Origin: Sphingomonas sp.
GTDB taxonomy: Bacteria; Pseudomonadota; Alphaproteobacteria; Sphingomonadales; Sphingomonadaceae
Assembly: GCA_003248865.1 (NCBI GenBank)
Contig: QFPK01000014.1
Location: 1 to 64,000 of the forward strand
Reading direction: 5' to 3'
DNA length: 64,000 nt
Shown here: positions 53,267 to 62,934 of the stretch, one piece after another
Position numbering within the stretch: position 1 is the first letter of the stretch
Layout: every line of letters begins with the position of its first letter
Notes under the pieces: model-generated
Databases searched by the model: none
Seen by the model: only the letters and a program-made list of their open reading frames with translations
What the model was told of the DNA's origin: nothing
Made by a program: the position numbers and the translations under genes

Positions 53267-53974
53267 ATGGATCGCGCACATACGGTGAAATCCTTCGACG
53301 AGGAGATTCATCAGCTCCGCTCGCTGATCGGGCAGATGGGTGGGCTTGCCGAAGCCCAGACCACGGATTCCGTGGACGCGCTGTACCGCCGCGATGCCGA
53401 CGCGGCGATGAAGGTCGTGGCGCGGGATGCCCAGATCGACGCGCTGGAGACGGAAGCCGAAGCGCTGGCGATTTCGATGATCGCGCTCAGGGCGCCGCTG
53501 GCGGATGATCTGCGCGAGATCGTGGCGGCGCTGAAGATCTCCGCCATGCTGGAGCGTATCGGCGATTACGCGAAGAACATCGCCAAGCGGGTGCCGGTTC
53601 TGACGCAGGCCGCCCCCATCGGGCCGGCGGTGATCATCCCGGAAATGGCGCGCGCCGCCACCAGCATGATCCGCGACGCGCTGGACTGCTATGTCGATCG
53701 TGACCCCGAGCTGGCGCGGGCGGTGGCCGACCGCGACCAGCAGGTGGACGACCTGTACAACTCGCTGTTCCGTTCACTGCTGACCTACATGATGGAAAAC
53801 CCCCATCATATCACCCCGGCCACGCACCTGCTGTTCATCGCCAAGAACCTGGAGCGGATCGGGGACCATGCGACGAACCTGGCTGAGATGGTGTTCTTCT
53901 CTGTGACGGGGCAGCAGCTGGGCGACCGGCCGAAGACCGACAACACGGCGACCATCGCGCCCGAAAACAACTGA
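53267..53974 (+). CDS. phoU: Phosphate signalling protein PhoU
   Basis: A 235-residue helical protein with two PhoU repeats, which links Pst transport to PhoR and shuts down the regulon when phosphate is plentiful. The E/DxxxD metal motifs are in ERIGDYAKNIAKR (about 96) and ERIGDHATNLAEM (about 196). The ATG at 53267 (six bases after an alternative ATG) has GAGGAG at ideal spacing. It follows pstB by 11 bases. Confidence 0.95.
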   Translation: MDRAHTVKSFDEEIHQLRSLIGQMGGLAEAQTTDSVDALYRRDADAAMKVVARDAQIDALETEAEALAISMIALRAPLADDLREIVAALKISAMLERIGDYAKNIAKRVPVLTQAAPIGPAVIIPEMARAATSMIRDALDCYVDRDPELARAVADRDQQVDDLYNSLFRSLLTYMMENPHHITPATHLLFIAKNLERIGDHATNLAEMVFFSVTGQQLGDRPKTDNTATIAPENN

Positions 53975-54026
53975 ACCGACAACCGACTGTGATGCCTGCG
54001 CTGGGCAGGCGAATGGAGTGTCTGAG

Positions 54027-54734
54027 ATGCGCCCGAAGATCCTGCTGGTCGAGGACGACGTCAATCTGGTGGAACTGATCCGCTACAACCTCGACAAGGA
54101 GGGGTTCGATGTCGTGTCGACCCCGGATGGCGAGGAAGCTCTGGTGCTGGCCGAGGAAGAGCGGCCGGATGTGGTGGTGCTGGACTGGATGATCGCCAAC
54201 CTGTCCGGCATCGAGGTATGCCGACGGCTGCGCCGGGCGCCGGAAACGACGTCTCTGCCGATCATCATGCTGACGGCGCGCGCCGAGGAAAGCGACCGGG
54301 TGCGGGGGCTGGAAACGGGCGCCGACGATTACGTGACCAAGCCGTTCAGCCCGCGCGAGCTGGTGGCGCGGGTGCGCGCGCTGCTGCGGCGGCTGCGGCC
54401 GGCGCTGTCCGGCGGGCATCTGGAGTATTCCGGCATCGTGATGGACACCAGCGCGCACAAGGTGACGCGCGACGGGCAATCAGTGCAGCTGGGGCCGACG
54501 GAATTCCGCCTGCTGCGGCACTTCCTGGAGCATCCCGGCCGGGTGTTCAGCCGCGAGCAGCTGCTGGACGCGGTGTGGGGCCGCGACGTCTATGTGGAGC
54601 AGCGCACGGTGGATGTGCACATCCGCCGCCTGCGCAAGGCGATCAACGGCGACGGCCTGCCGGATCTGATCCGTACGGTGCGGTCGGCCGGATACGCGCT
54701 GGATTCCGACGCATCCCTCAAAATGGCCAGCTAG
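54027..54734 (+). CDS. phoB: Phosphate regulon response regulator PhoB
   Basis: A 235-residue OmpR-type regulator. Receiver: LLVEDDVNLVELIRYN (about 6), aspartate in VVVLDWMIANLSG (about 50), threonine in PIIMLTARAEE and lysine in DDYVTKPFSPREL. The C-terminal winged helix includes LGPTEFRLLRHFLEHPGRVFSREQLLDAVWG and VDVHIRRLRKAI (about 157-205). ATG at 54027 is preferred because GGAG is 8 bases upstream. It ends the phosphate cluster, 52 bases after phoU. Confidence 0.95.
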   Translation: MRPKILLVEDDVNLVELIRYNLDKEGFDVVSTPDGEEALVLAEEERPDVVVLDWMIANLSGIEVCRRLRRAPETTSLPIIMLTARAEESDRVRGLETGADDYVTKPFSPRELVARVRALLRRLRPALSGGHLEYSGIVMDTSAHKVTRDGQSVQLGPTEFRLLRHFLEHPGRVFSREQLLDAVWGRDVYVEQRTVDVHIRRLRKAINGDGLPDLIRTVRSAGYALDSDASLKMAS

Positions 54735-54806
54735 GGCGGGGCTTCCCAAGCGGGTTGCCGGGCTTCTAGAGAGCCGCTGAGCACTTGCAGCAAGGGAGTT
54801 CCGCAA

Positions 54807-55703
54807 ATGAGCATTCGCTTCGATAACCGTGTCGCCATCGTGACGGGCGCGGGCAATGGCCTTGGCCGCCGCTATGCGCTGGACATGGCCGCGCGCGGGG
54901 CGAAGGTGGTGGTGAACGACCTGGGCGGCGCCCGCGACGGCACCGGCGGCAGCGTGACGGCGGCGCAGGCCGTTGTGGACGAGATCGTGGCCGGCGGCGG
55001 CGAGGCGATCGCCAGCGGCGCCAGCGTGACCGATGCCGACGCCATCTTCGCCATGGTGGAAGAGGTGAAGGCGAAGTGGGGTCGGATCGACATTCTGATC
55101 AACAACGCCGGGATCCTGCGCGACAAGACCTTCACCAAGATGACGCTGGACGATTTCCGGCTGGTGCTGGACGTGCACCTGATGGGCGGGGTGATCTGCA
55201 CCAAGGCGGTGTGGGACCTGATGCGCGAGCAGGCCTATGGCCGCATCCTGATGACGACGTCGTCCACGGGCCTCTACGGCAATTTCGGCCAGGCCAATTA
55301 CGGCGCCGCCAAGCTGGGGCTGGTGGGACTGATGAAGACGCTGGCGCTGGAAGGCGCCAAATATAATGTGAAGGTGAACACGGTCGCCCCGCTGGCGGCG
55401 ACGCGGATGACGGAAGACCTGATGCCGGCCGAACTGCTGGCGAAGATGGGGCCGGAAACCGTGTCTCCGGCGTCGCTCTATCTGGTGAGCGAGGATGCGC
55501 CGACCAATGTGATCCTGAACGCGGGCGGCGGCGGCTTCGAGGCGGCGCATGTGACGCTGACGAAGGGCGTGCATGTGGCGGCCGACGTGATGGTGCCGGA
55601 AACGGTGGCCGAGGCGATTGCAAAGATCCGCGACCGCGACGGCGAGATCGTGCCGGACACCGGGGCCGCACAGGCGCAGGCGGCGCTGGGCGGCGGGAAC
55701 TGA
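54807..55703 (+). CDS. Short-chain dehydrogenase, HSD17B4/MFE-2-like
   Basis: A 298-residue SDR resembling the dehydrogenase domain of peroxisomal multifunctional enzyme 2, which oxidises (3R)-hydroxyacyl-CoA. The cofactor site is VAIVTGAGNGLGRRYALD, followed by VVVNDLGGARDGTG with an aspartate-type NAD preference (about 35). INNAGILRDKTFTKM (about 97) is typical of this group. Ser-Tyr-Lys are in TSSTGLYGNFGQANYGAAKLG (about 150-170). No hydratase or SCP2 domain is fused. Lies 73 bases after phoB. Confidence 0.9.
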   Translation: MSIRFDNRVAIVTGAGNGLGRRYALDMAARGAKVVVNDLGGARDGTGGSVTAAQAVVDEIVAGGGEAIASGASVTDADAIFAMVEEVKAKWGRIDILINNAGILRDKTFTKMTLDDFRLVLDVHLMGGVICTKAVWDLMREQAYGRILMTTSSTGLYGNFGQANYGAAKLGLVGLMKTLALEGAKYNVKVNTVAPLAATRMTEDLMPAELLAKMGPETVSPASLYLVSEDAPTNVILNAGGGGFEAAHVTLTKGVHVAADVMVPETVAEAIAKIRDRDGEIVPDTGAAQAQAALGGGN

Positions 55704-55709
55704 GGAGGT

Positions 55710-55737
55710 GCGGGGCCGCGTGCGGCCCCGCCAGATT
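55710..55737. terminator. Terminator hairpin after the SDR gene
   Basis: A 10-bp perfect stem GCGGGGCCGC-GT-GCGGCCCCGC, with a weak TTTTA after it, sits in the 34-base gap between the convergent SDR and S9 peptidase stops. Confidence 0.6.
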
Positions 55738-57771
55738 TTAGTCGCCGAAAGATTTGCGCAGGAACGTGTCGCTTTCGCGGAGCATTTTCGCACGGGCGTC
55801 GCCGTCTTCAATATAGTGGTCGAGGCCGGGGAAAGCGACAAGAGTAGAACTTTTTCCTGCTCTCTCAAGCTGTTGTTTCATATATCTTGATTGCGCGATA
55901 TCGACGTTCAGATCATGATCGCCATGAAACATCAGCACCGGTGCCTTGATCGTCTGTGCATTCTGGGCTGGCGAACCTTCCCGCGTGTGGGTGCCTGTGC
56001 CGATGAACTCCGCGTTGATGCGGTGGTCGCTCCAGTTGCGGGAACTCGCCTTCAGCTGCTCCAGGTCGGTTACGGGAGCGATTGCGACAACGGCCTTGAA
56101 CAGGTCCGGGTTCACGGCGGCTGATTGCAGCGCGGCATATCCGCCATAGGACCAGCCGACGATACCCAACCGCTCAGGATCAGCGATCCCCTCCCTGACC
56201 AGCCAGCGCCCGGCATCTGACACATCGTTGATCGCAGTGCGCCATGACTGGAAGCCATTCTGTTCGAACCAAGCATCTCCATAGCCAGCCGATCCGCGAA
56301 AGTTGGGCTGCAGCACTGCATAGCCCATATGGGCAAAGTACTGCGACAGCCAATCGAAGCCCCATTCATCCCGGGCGGACGGGCCGCCATGGGGCAGGAC
56401 GATGGCCGGCAGATTCTTGCCCTGGGAATCGGGTGGGAGGGTGAGGTAGCCTGGCACCATGGTGCCGTCGCTGGCCGGATATGTGATATGGCGAACGGTT
56501 GCCAGCTTAACGCCTTCCAGTTCAGGTCTTGCGACGAGGAAGGTTTTCAGTTCGCGCTTGTCCCTGTCGAACAGATAATAGACGCCTGGATCATTGTCTG
56601 CCGAGGCGAAGACGAGAAGTTTGCGCTCGTCGGCACTGGAATCGACGATTGACAATTGCTTGTTGCCGGGGATGCTTTTCGACAGCGCTGCAATCAATCT
56701 GGACATTTCAGGATCAAAAATGACCGGTATGCGGCGGTCCGTGGCATAAGAAGCGCCTATCACGCGATTGGCACGTCCGATGCGGATGAGCTCGTCAATA
56801 TCGACATCAGGCCGGCTGACGACGACTTCCTCTGTGCCGCTTCCATCCAGCTTTTTGCGCACGAGAGCATCGCGGCCATCGATCTTCCTGAAGCCGTAAG
56901 CCACGTCGAGTAGGCTATCTACGGCATAAGGGTTAAAGCCTTCTCTCGTCGTGGAATCATACTGGGAGAGCGGTTGCCATTCCCTGCTCCCCTGACGGCG
57001 ATAGAGATAGCTTGTCACCCCGGATAGCATCTTGGTTTCGCCATGGACCATCGCCATGCCCATAATACGGACTTGGCCAGCGCCATCGGAAATATACTCC
57101 GCCGCCCGGTCACGCGGCGCTTCGACACGACTTGTCTTCAGCGTTCTTGTATTCACCTTGTCGACCGCGAGTCCCCTCGCGGTCGATCCCAGCCGCGAGA
57201 GAATGCGGTCATCCGGCATATAGCTTCTGGTCATGAGGATTTCGCCGTCTTCGGCTGGCAGCTGGTCGATGACACTTCCGCCCCAAAGGGCCGTGCCACG
57301 TGTGAAGAAATTCTCCCGCACGCTCAACATCTGAATGTTGCTGCCGTTTTCGTCGATCGCGATCAGGCGCGACATGGGCAGGATGTCGCCGGTTCCGATG
57401 GCATTTTTGTAGAGCCCGTACACGCGGCATACCAGCCTGTCGGCCGCAACCCACAGGCATCCGCTCAGCCGCTCGGGATTGCCATCCGCCCTGATGGACA
57501 GCCTGACGGAGGCTGCCGGATCCGCCGCCTGTACGGCCAGCACGGTTCCCTGGCCGGCAGCGGGTGCCAGGTAGGCGACCTTTTGACCGTCAGGCGACAT
57601 TCGCATGCTGTCGATCGCCTCCCGGGCGCCGAAGCGACTGGCTGCATCGGCAAGCGGTGCGGCAGAGGCTGTAACGGCGCCAAACGTGATGGCTGCAAGG
57701 CTGGCAACGCGAAGGGCGGAAACCGCAGAGAGGTGGCAGATGGGCCGTGGTACGCGAACACTGACAGACAT
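55738..57771 (-). CDS. Secreted S9 family peptidase (prolyl oligopeptidase type)
   Basis: A 677-residue exported serine peptidase. Signal segment ends near SAAPLADAA (about 45). An N-terminal beta-propeller (about 50-410) is followed by an alpha/beta-hydrolase domain with nucleophile GWSYGGYAALQ (about 515), Asp in FHGDHDLNVDI (about 597) and His in FPGLDHYIEDGD (about 650). Cleaves short peptides, often after proline or acyl-peptides. Its codon usage and composition are visibly richer in A and T than neighbours, hinting at later acquisition. Start has AAGGGA upstream. Confidence 0.9.
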   Translation of the reverse strand: MSVSVRVPRPICHLSAVSALRVASLAAITFGAVTASAAPLADAASRFGAREAIDSMRMSPDGQKVAYLAPAAGQGTVLAVQAADPAASVRLSIRADGNPERLSGCLWVAADRLVCRVYGLYKNAIGTGDILPMSRLIAIDENGSNIQMLSVRENFFTRGTALWGGSVIDQLPAEDGEILMTRSYMPDDRILSRLGSTARGLAVDKVNTRTLKTSRVEAPRDRAAEYISDGAGQVRIMGMAMVHGETKMLSGVTSYLYRRQGSREWQPLSQYDSTTREGFNPYAVDSLLDVAYGFRKIDGRDALVRKKLDGSGTEEVVVSRPDVDIDELIRIGRANRVIGASYATDRRIPVIFDPEMSRLIAALSKSIPGNKQLSIVDSSADERKLLVFASADNDPGVYYLFDRDKRELKTFLVARPELEGVKLATVRHITYPASDGTMVPGYLTLPPDSQGKNLPAIVLPHGGPSARDEWGFDWLSQYFAHMGYAVLQPNFRGSAGYGDAWFEQNGFQSWRTAINDVSDAGRWLVREGIADPERLGIVGWSYGGYAALQSAAVNPDLFKAVVAIAPVTDLEQLKASSRNWSDHRINAEFIGTGTHTREGSPAQNAQTIKAPVLMFHGDHDLNVDIAQSRYMKQQLERAGKSSTLVAFPGLDHYIEDGDARAKMLRESDTFLRKSFGD

Positions 57772-57985
57772 TAAGTTGGATCCCTTTGTGAAACGAACAA
57801 TGATTTCCAGAGCAAGGCCTTCACGGACGCGCGTGTTGGAAACCCTATTCTAGCGTACATCGCCCCGGAACTTTGGCGGCTGATTCTGCAGGCGGCAAGC
57901 GCATTGCTGCATGCCTGAGAGCATTCTGTTTTGCCTAGGAATGCCGAACGGGCGGCCTTATGCAAAATTCAGGATCCCCGTCCCC
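57772..57985. other. Upstream region of S9 peptidase, no gene seen
   Basis: The start of a 365-base gap between the divergent S9 peptidase and groES. Relatively A/T-rich for the window; it must contain the peptidase promoter, but no clear -35/-10 was fixed. Confidence 0.4.
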
Positions 57986-58014
57986 TTGACCGGCTACGGA
58001 GCCGACCATATCTG
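57986..58014 (+). promoter_or_regulatory. groESL promoter
   Basis: TTGACC, a 17-base spacer and TATCTG make a good sigma-70 type promoter. The start point would fall at about 58020, directly before the CIRCE operator. Confidence 0.7.
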
Positions 58015-58021
58015 GCCCCTG

Positions 58022-58048
58022 TTAGCACTCGTCAGGCATGAGTGCTAA
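58022..58048 (+). promoter_or_regulatory. CIRCE operator (HrcA site)
   Basis: TTAGCACTC-N9-GAGTGCTAA, an exact match to the CIRCE consensus, starts about 8 bases after the -10 of the groESL promoter. HrcA bound here represses the operon when chaperones are abundant. hrcA itself is not in the window. Confidence 0.97.
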
Positions 58049-58136
58049 ACGCGGGGTGGGGCCTTTGGTGCCTGCCCCGAGTTTCAACCGAAGCGACTTC
58101 AAACCCGAAGTTGAGCAGGCATAAAGAGGGACCGAC

Positions 58137-58427
58137 ATGGTGGATTTCACCCCGCTGCACGACCGCGTGCTGGTTCGCCGCATCGAAGCCGAGGAAAAGA
58201 CGGCCGGCGGCATCATCATCCCGGACAGCGCCAAGGAAAAGCCGCAGGAAGGCGAAGTGATCGCCGTGGGCCTGGGCGCCAAGGACGATGAAGGCAAGCG
58301 CACCGCGCTGGACGTGAAGGCCGGCGACAAGATTCTGTTCGGCAAATGGTCCGGCACGGAAGTGAAGCTGAACGGCAAGGACCTGATCATCATGAAGGAA
58401 AGCGACATCCTCGGCATCATCGGCTGA
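58137..58427 (+). CDS. groES: Co-chaperonin GroES
   Basis: The 96-residue lid of the GroEL chaperonin. [33 protein letters not shown] and the C-terminal [12 protein letters not shown] are characteristic; the mobile loop is [10 protein letters not shown]. The ribosome site GAGGGA lies before the ATG. First gene of the CIRCE-controlled operon, 65 bases before groEL. Confidence 0.98.
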   Translation: MVDFTPLHDRVLVRRIEAEEKTAGGIIIPDSAKEKPQEGEVIAVGLGAKDDEGKRTALDVKAGDKILFGKWSGTEVKLNGKDLIIMKESDILGIIG

Positions 58428-58480
58428 GGCGCTTTCGTTCGGTTTCGGCCCGGCTTGCCGCCGGGGGACAAGATTTCTGA

Positions 58481-60136
<1,656 letters not shown>

Positions 60137-60202
60137 TGGAGATGGCTGCGGCTAGTGCGCAGCACTAGCCCGCAGACTCATCGAAATCACGGCCGACAAG
60201 CG

Positions 60203-60235
60203 AAAGGGCGGGGATCTTTATCCCCGCCCTTTTGT
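60203..60235 (+). terminator. Rho-independent terminator of groESL
   Basis: A perfect 13-bp stem (AAAGGGCGGGGAT / ATCCCCGCCCTTT) with a CTTT loop and a T-rich end. About 67 bases after the groEL stop. Confidence 0.92.
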
Positions 60236-60242
60236 CTTGTTC

Positions 60243-60325
60243 GACGAGCGGGCTTTGCCCGCTTTTTCTTTTTCTTCTTTCCTTCCTCCCCCCAAAGCGG
60301 ACTCGGCAGCTTTGCTGCCGGCCGC
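60243..60325 (+). repeat. Dispersed 80-base element, copy 2
   Basis: Layout identical to 39528-39606: GACGAG, hairpin with TTT loop, pyrimidine tract, then GCGGACTCGGCAGCTTTGC with GGCCGC end. Stem bases differ in both arms, keeping the pairing. It sits after the groEL terminator. Confidence 0.7.
60247..60268 (+). terminator. Second terminator-like hairpin after groEL
   Basis: AGCGGGC-TTT-GCCCGCT followed by TTTTTC. It is part of the repeat at 60243-60325, so it may be a repeat that acts as a terminator. Confidence 0.75.
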
Positions 60326-60424
60326 CCGTTTCGACAAACCGCCCCCTCCGTTCGACAAGCCGGATGGACAATCGCCCACATCGGTTCCACGCCCCGACAC
60401 AGTGTTGAAACATACGGGACGCCA

Positions 60425-62425
60425 ATGAAATCCATGTTTGTCGCGGCTCTGGCCGCTGTTTCGCTGTCTGCCGTGGCCCATGCGCAGACGAAGCCCACAT
60501 TCGGCACCTATGGTTTCGATGCCGCCGGGATGGACAGGGCCGTGAAGCCCGGCGACGATTTCTACGGCTTCGCCAACGGCACCTGGGCCAGGGACACGCC
60601 GATCCCGGCGGACCGTTCCAACTATGGCATGTTCACCCTGCTGGACGACCTTTCCAAGGAGCGGACCAAGACCATCCTGGATGAGTTGAAGGACAAGCCG
60701 GACAGCCTGTCGGGCCGGGCTTATGCCTCTTATCTGGATCAGGCCGCCGTCGAGGCGAAGGGGCTGGCGCCGATCCAGCCCTGGCTGGCGCAGGTGCGCA
60801 AGACGGAGAAGGCCGGCTATGCCGCGCTGGTGGCCGACGCGCAGCGGGCCGGAATCCGCACGCCGTTCCCCAATTATGTGGGGCAGGACGACAAGAACCC
60901 CGAAACCTACATCATCAGCCTGTTCCAGGGCGGGATCGGCATGCCCGACCGCGACTATTATCTGCTCGACACCGAGAAGATGCAGAAGACCCGCGCGGCC
61001 TATGTGGCGCATCTGACGCGGATGCTGGAGTTCGCGGGCGAGAAAAACGCCGCCGCGCGGGCGCAGGCCATTCTGGATTTCGAGACGGCGATCGCGAAGC
61101 AGCACTGGACCCGTGTGGACAGCCGGGACGCCGACAAGACCTATAACAAACGCACGCTGGCCGAGCTGCAGAAGGAGGCCGGCGGCTTCGATTTCCGCCC
61201 GATGCTGACGGACGGCGGCAAGACGACGGATGTGCTGCTGGTGGCGCAGCCGAGTGCCGTTGCGGCGACGGCGAAGGCGATTGAAGCCGCGCCCATCGGG
61301 GTGCTGCGCGATCAGATGATCGTGCGCAGCCTGGAAGCCTATGCCAATTATCTGCCGGACAGCGTGGCGAATGCGAACTTCGCCTTCTACGGCACCGAAC
61401 TGAACGGCACGCCGGAGCGGCAGGTGCGCTGGAAGCGGGCGGTGGACTTCACCACCGGCGCTGTGCCCGACGATGTGAGCCAGGTGTATGTGGCGCGCTA
61501 TTTCCCGCCCGAGACCAAGGCTGCGGTGGACGATCTGGTGAAGAATGTGCTGGCCGCGATGGGCCGCCGCATCGACGGCCTGCCCTGGATGGAGCCGGAG
61601 ACGAAGGCCAAGGCACGGACGAAGCTGGCGAGCTTCACCACCAAGATCGGCTATCCCGACCGCTGGAAGGATTATGCCGGGCTGACCATCCGTGCCGACG
61701 ACCTGTTCGGCAACGCCTGGGCGTCCAACCGGTTCGATTTCGCCGAGAACCGGGGCAAGCTGGGCCAGCCGCTCAGGCGCTGGGAATGGTTCATGACCCC
61801 CATGACGATCAACGCCTATGCCAATTTCGGCATGAACGAGATCGTGTTCCCGGCCGCCATCCTGCAGCCACCCTTCTTTGATCCGAAGGCCGACCCGGCC
61901 GTGAACTATGGCGCGATCGGCGCGGTGATCGGCCATGAGATCAGCCACCATTTCGACGATCAGGGATCGAAATATGATGCAAGCGGCAAGCTGACGACCT
62001 GGTGGACGGAAGCCGATATCGCCCGCTTCAAGGCGCTGGGCGAGCGGCTGGTGAAGCAATATGACGCCTATGAGCCGCGGCCGGGCGAGCATGTGCAGGG
62101 CGCGCTGACGCTGGGCGAGAATATCGGCGATCTGGCCGGCCTTGCGATCGCCTATGATGCCTGGAAGGCGAGCCTTGGCGGCAAGCCGGCGCCGGTGATC
62201 GACGGGATGACGGGCGAGCAGCGCTTCTTCCTGGGCTGGGCGCAGATCTGGCGGCGCAATGTGCGCGAGGCGGCGGCCCGGCAGCGGCTGCTGACGGACC
62301 CGCATGCGCCGGATCAGTATCGCACCGATATCGTGCGCAACTTCGATCAATGGTATGAGGCGTTCAAGCCCGCGCCCGACGGCAAGCTGGTGCTGAAGCC
62401 GGAGGATCGCGTGAAGATCTGGTGA
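60425..62425 (+). CDS. M13 family metallopeptidase (neprilysin/PepO type)
   Basis: A 666-residue exported zinc peptidase. Signal MKSMFVAALAAVSLSAVAHA. Zinc-binding HExxH is in VIGHEISHHFDDQGSKYD (about 500) with third ligand in ENIGDLAGLAIAYDAW (about 560, the ExxxD motif), and the substrate motif NAYANF (about 460). GDDFYGFANGTWARDTPIP near 40 opens the family. It cleaves oligopeptides in the periplasm. The ATG at 60425 has GGGAC upstream. Confidence 0.95.
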   Translation: MKSMFVAALAAVSLSAVAHAQTKPTFGTYGFDAAGMDRAVKPGDDFYGFANGTWARDTPIPADRSNYGMFTLLDDLSKERTKTILDELKDKPDSLSGRAYASYLDQAAVEAKGLAPIQPWLAQVRKTEKAGYAALVADAQRAGIRTPFPNYVGQDDKNPETYIISLFQGGIGMPDRDYYLLDTEKMQKTRAAYVAHLTRMLEFAGEKNAAARAQAILDFETAIAKQHWTRVDSRDADKTYNKRTLAELQKEAGGFDFRPMLTDGGKTTDVLLVAQPSAVAATAKAIEAAPIGVLRDQMIVRSLEAYANYLPDSVANANFAFYGTELNGTPERQVRWKRAVDFTTGAVPDDVSQVYVARYFPPETKAAVDDLVKNVLAAMGRRIDGLPWMEPETKAKARTKLASFTTKIGYPDRWKDYAGLTIRADDLFGNAWASNRFDFAENRGKLGQPLRRWEWFMTPMTINAYANFGMNEIVFPAAILQPPFFDPKADPAVNYGAIGAVIGHEISHHFDDQGSKYDASGKLTTWWTEADIARFKALGERLVKQYDAYEPRPGEHVQGALTLGENIGDLAGLAIAYDAWKASLGGKPAPVIDGMTGEQRFFLGWAQIWRRNVREAAARQRLLTDPHAPDQYRTDIVRNFDQWYEAFKPAPDGKLVLKPEDRVKIW

Positions 62426-62456
62426 CGGCAGCGGGCAGAGCGCAAAGGAGACGTTC

Positions 62457-62843
62457 ATGCCCGACAGCATCATTTCGCATGTTTCGGTGGGCGTTCGCGA
62501 TATCGCGGGCGCCCGCCGCTTTTACGACGCCGTGCTCGGCGCGCTGGGCTATGCTGTGGTGATGGAGGCAGGGCCGCACGGCGTGGCCTATGGCACGATG
62601 TTCCCCGAATTCTGGATCGGGCTGCCGGAAAACGGCGGGGCTGCGAGTGCAGGCAATGGCGTGCACATCAGTTTTCTGGCGCCGGACCGGGCGGCGGTGG
62701 ACGCCTTTCATGCGGCGGCGCTGGCGGGTGGCGGCAGTTGCGCCGGCGCGCCCGGGGAGCGGCCGGATTATGTTGAGGGTTATTATGCCGCCTTCGTGCG
62801 CGATCCCGACGGCAACAAGATCGAGGCGATGCTGATCGGGTGA
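62457..62843 (+). CDS. VOC family (glyoxalase/bleomycin-resistance fold) protein
   Basis: A 128-residue metal-binding protein. Motifs: SHVSVGVRDIAGARRFYDAVLGALGY (about 5-30), a mid-protein GNGVHISFLAPDRAAVDAFHAAAL (about 61-84) and YYAAFVRDPDGNKIEAML (about 108-125, a glutamate metal ligand). Substrate unknown; relatives isomerise or cleave small aldehydes or phenols. GGAGA precedes the ATG. Confidence 0.9.
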   Translation: MPDSIISHVSVGVRDIAGARRFYDAVLGALGYAVVMEAGPHGVAYGTMFPEFWIGLPENGGAASAGNGVHISFLAPDRAAVDAFHAAALAGGGSCAGAPGERPDYVEGYYAAFVRDPDGNKIEAMLIG

Positions 62844-62934
62844 GACTTGCGGGGGCTGTTCGCAATGCTAAGGTTGGGCACTGCCTGCCGGGGCTGAGGG
62901 GAACCGGCCTGCTGACAAAACAGGAGATGGACTG

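Noticed and set aside
60218..62473. A 751-codon open frame opposite the M13 peptidase
   Set aside because: The M13 gene has signal peptide and zinc motif; the opposite frame is H/R/L-rich and has no domain.
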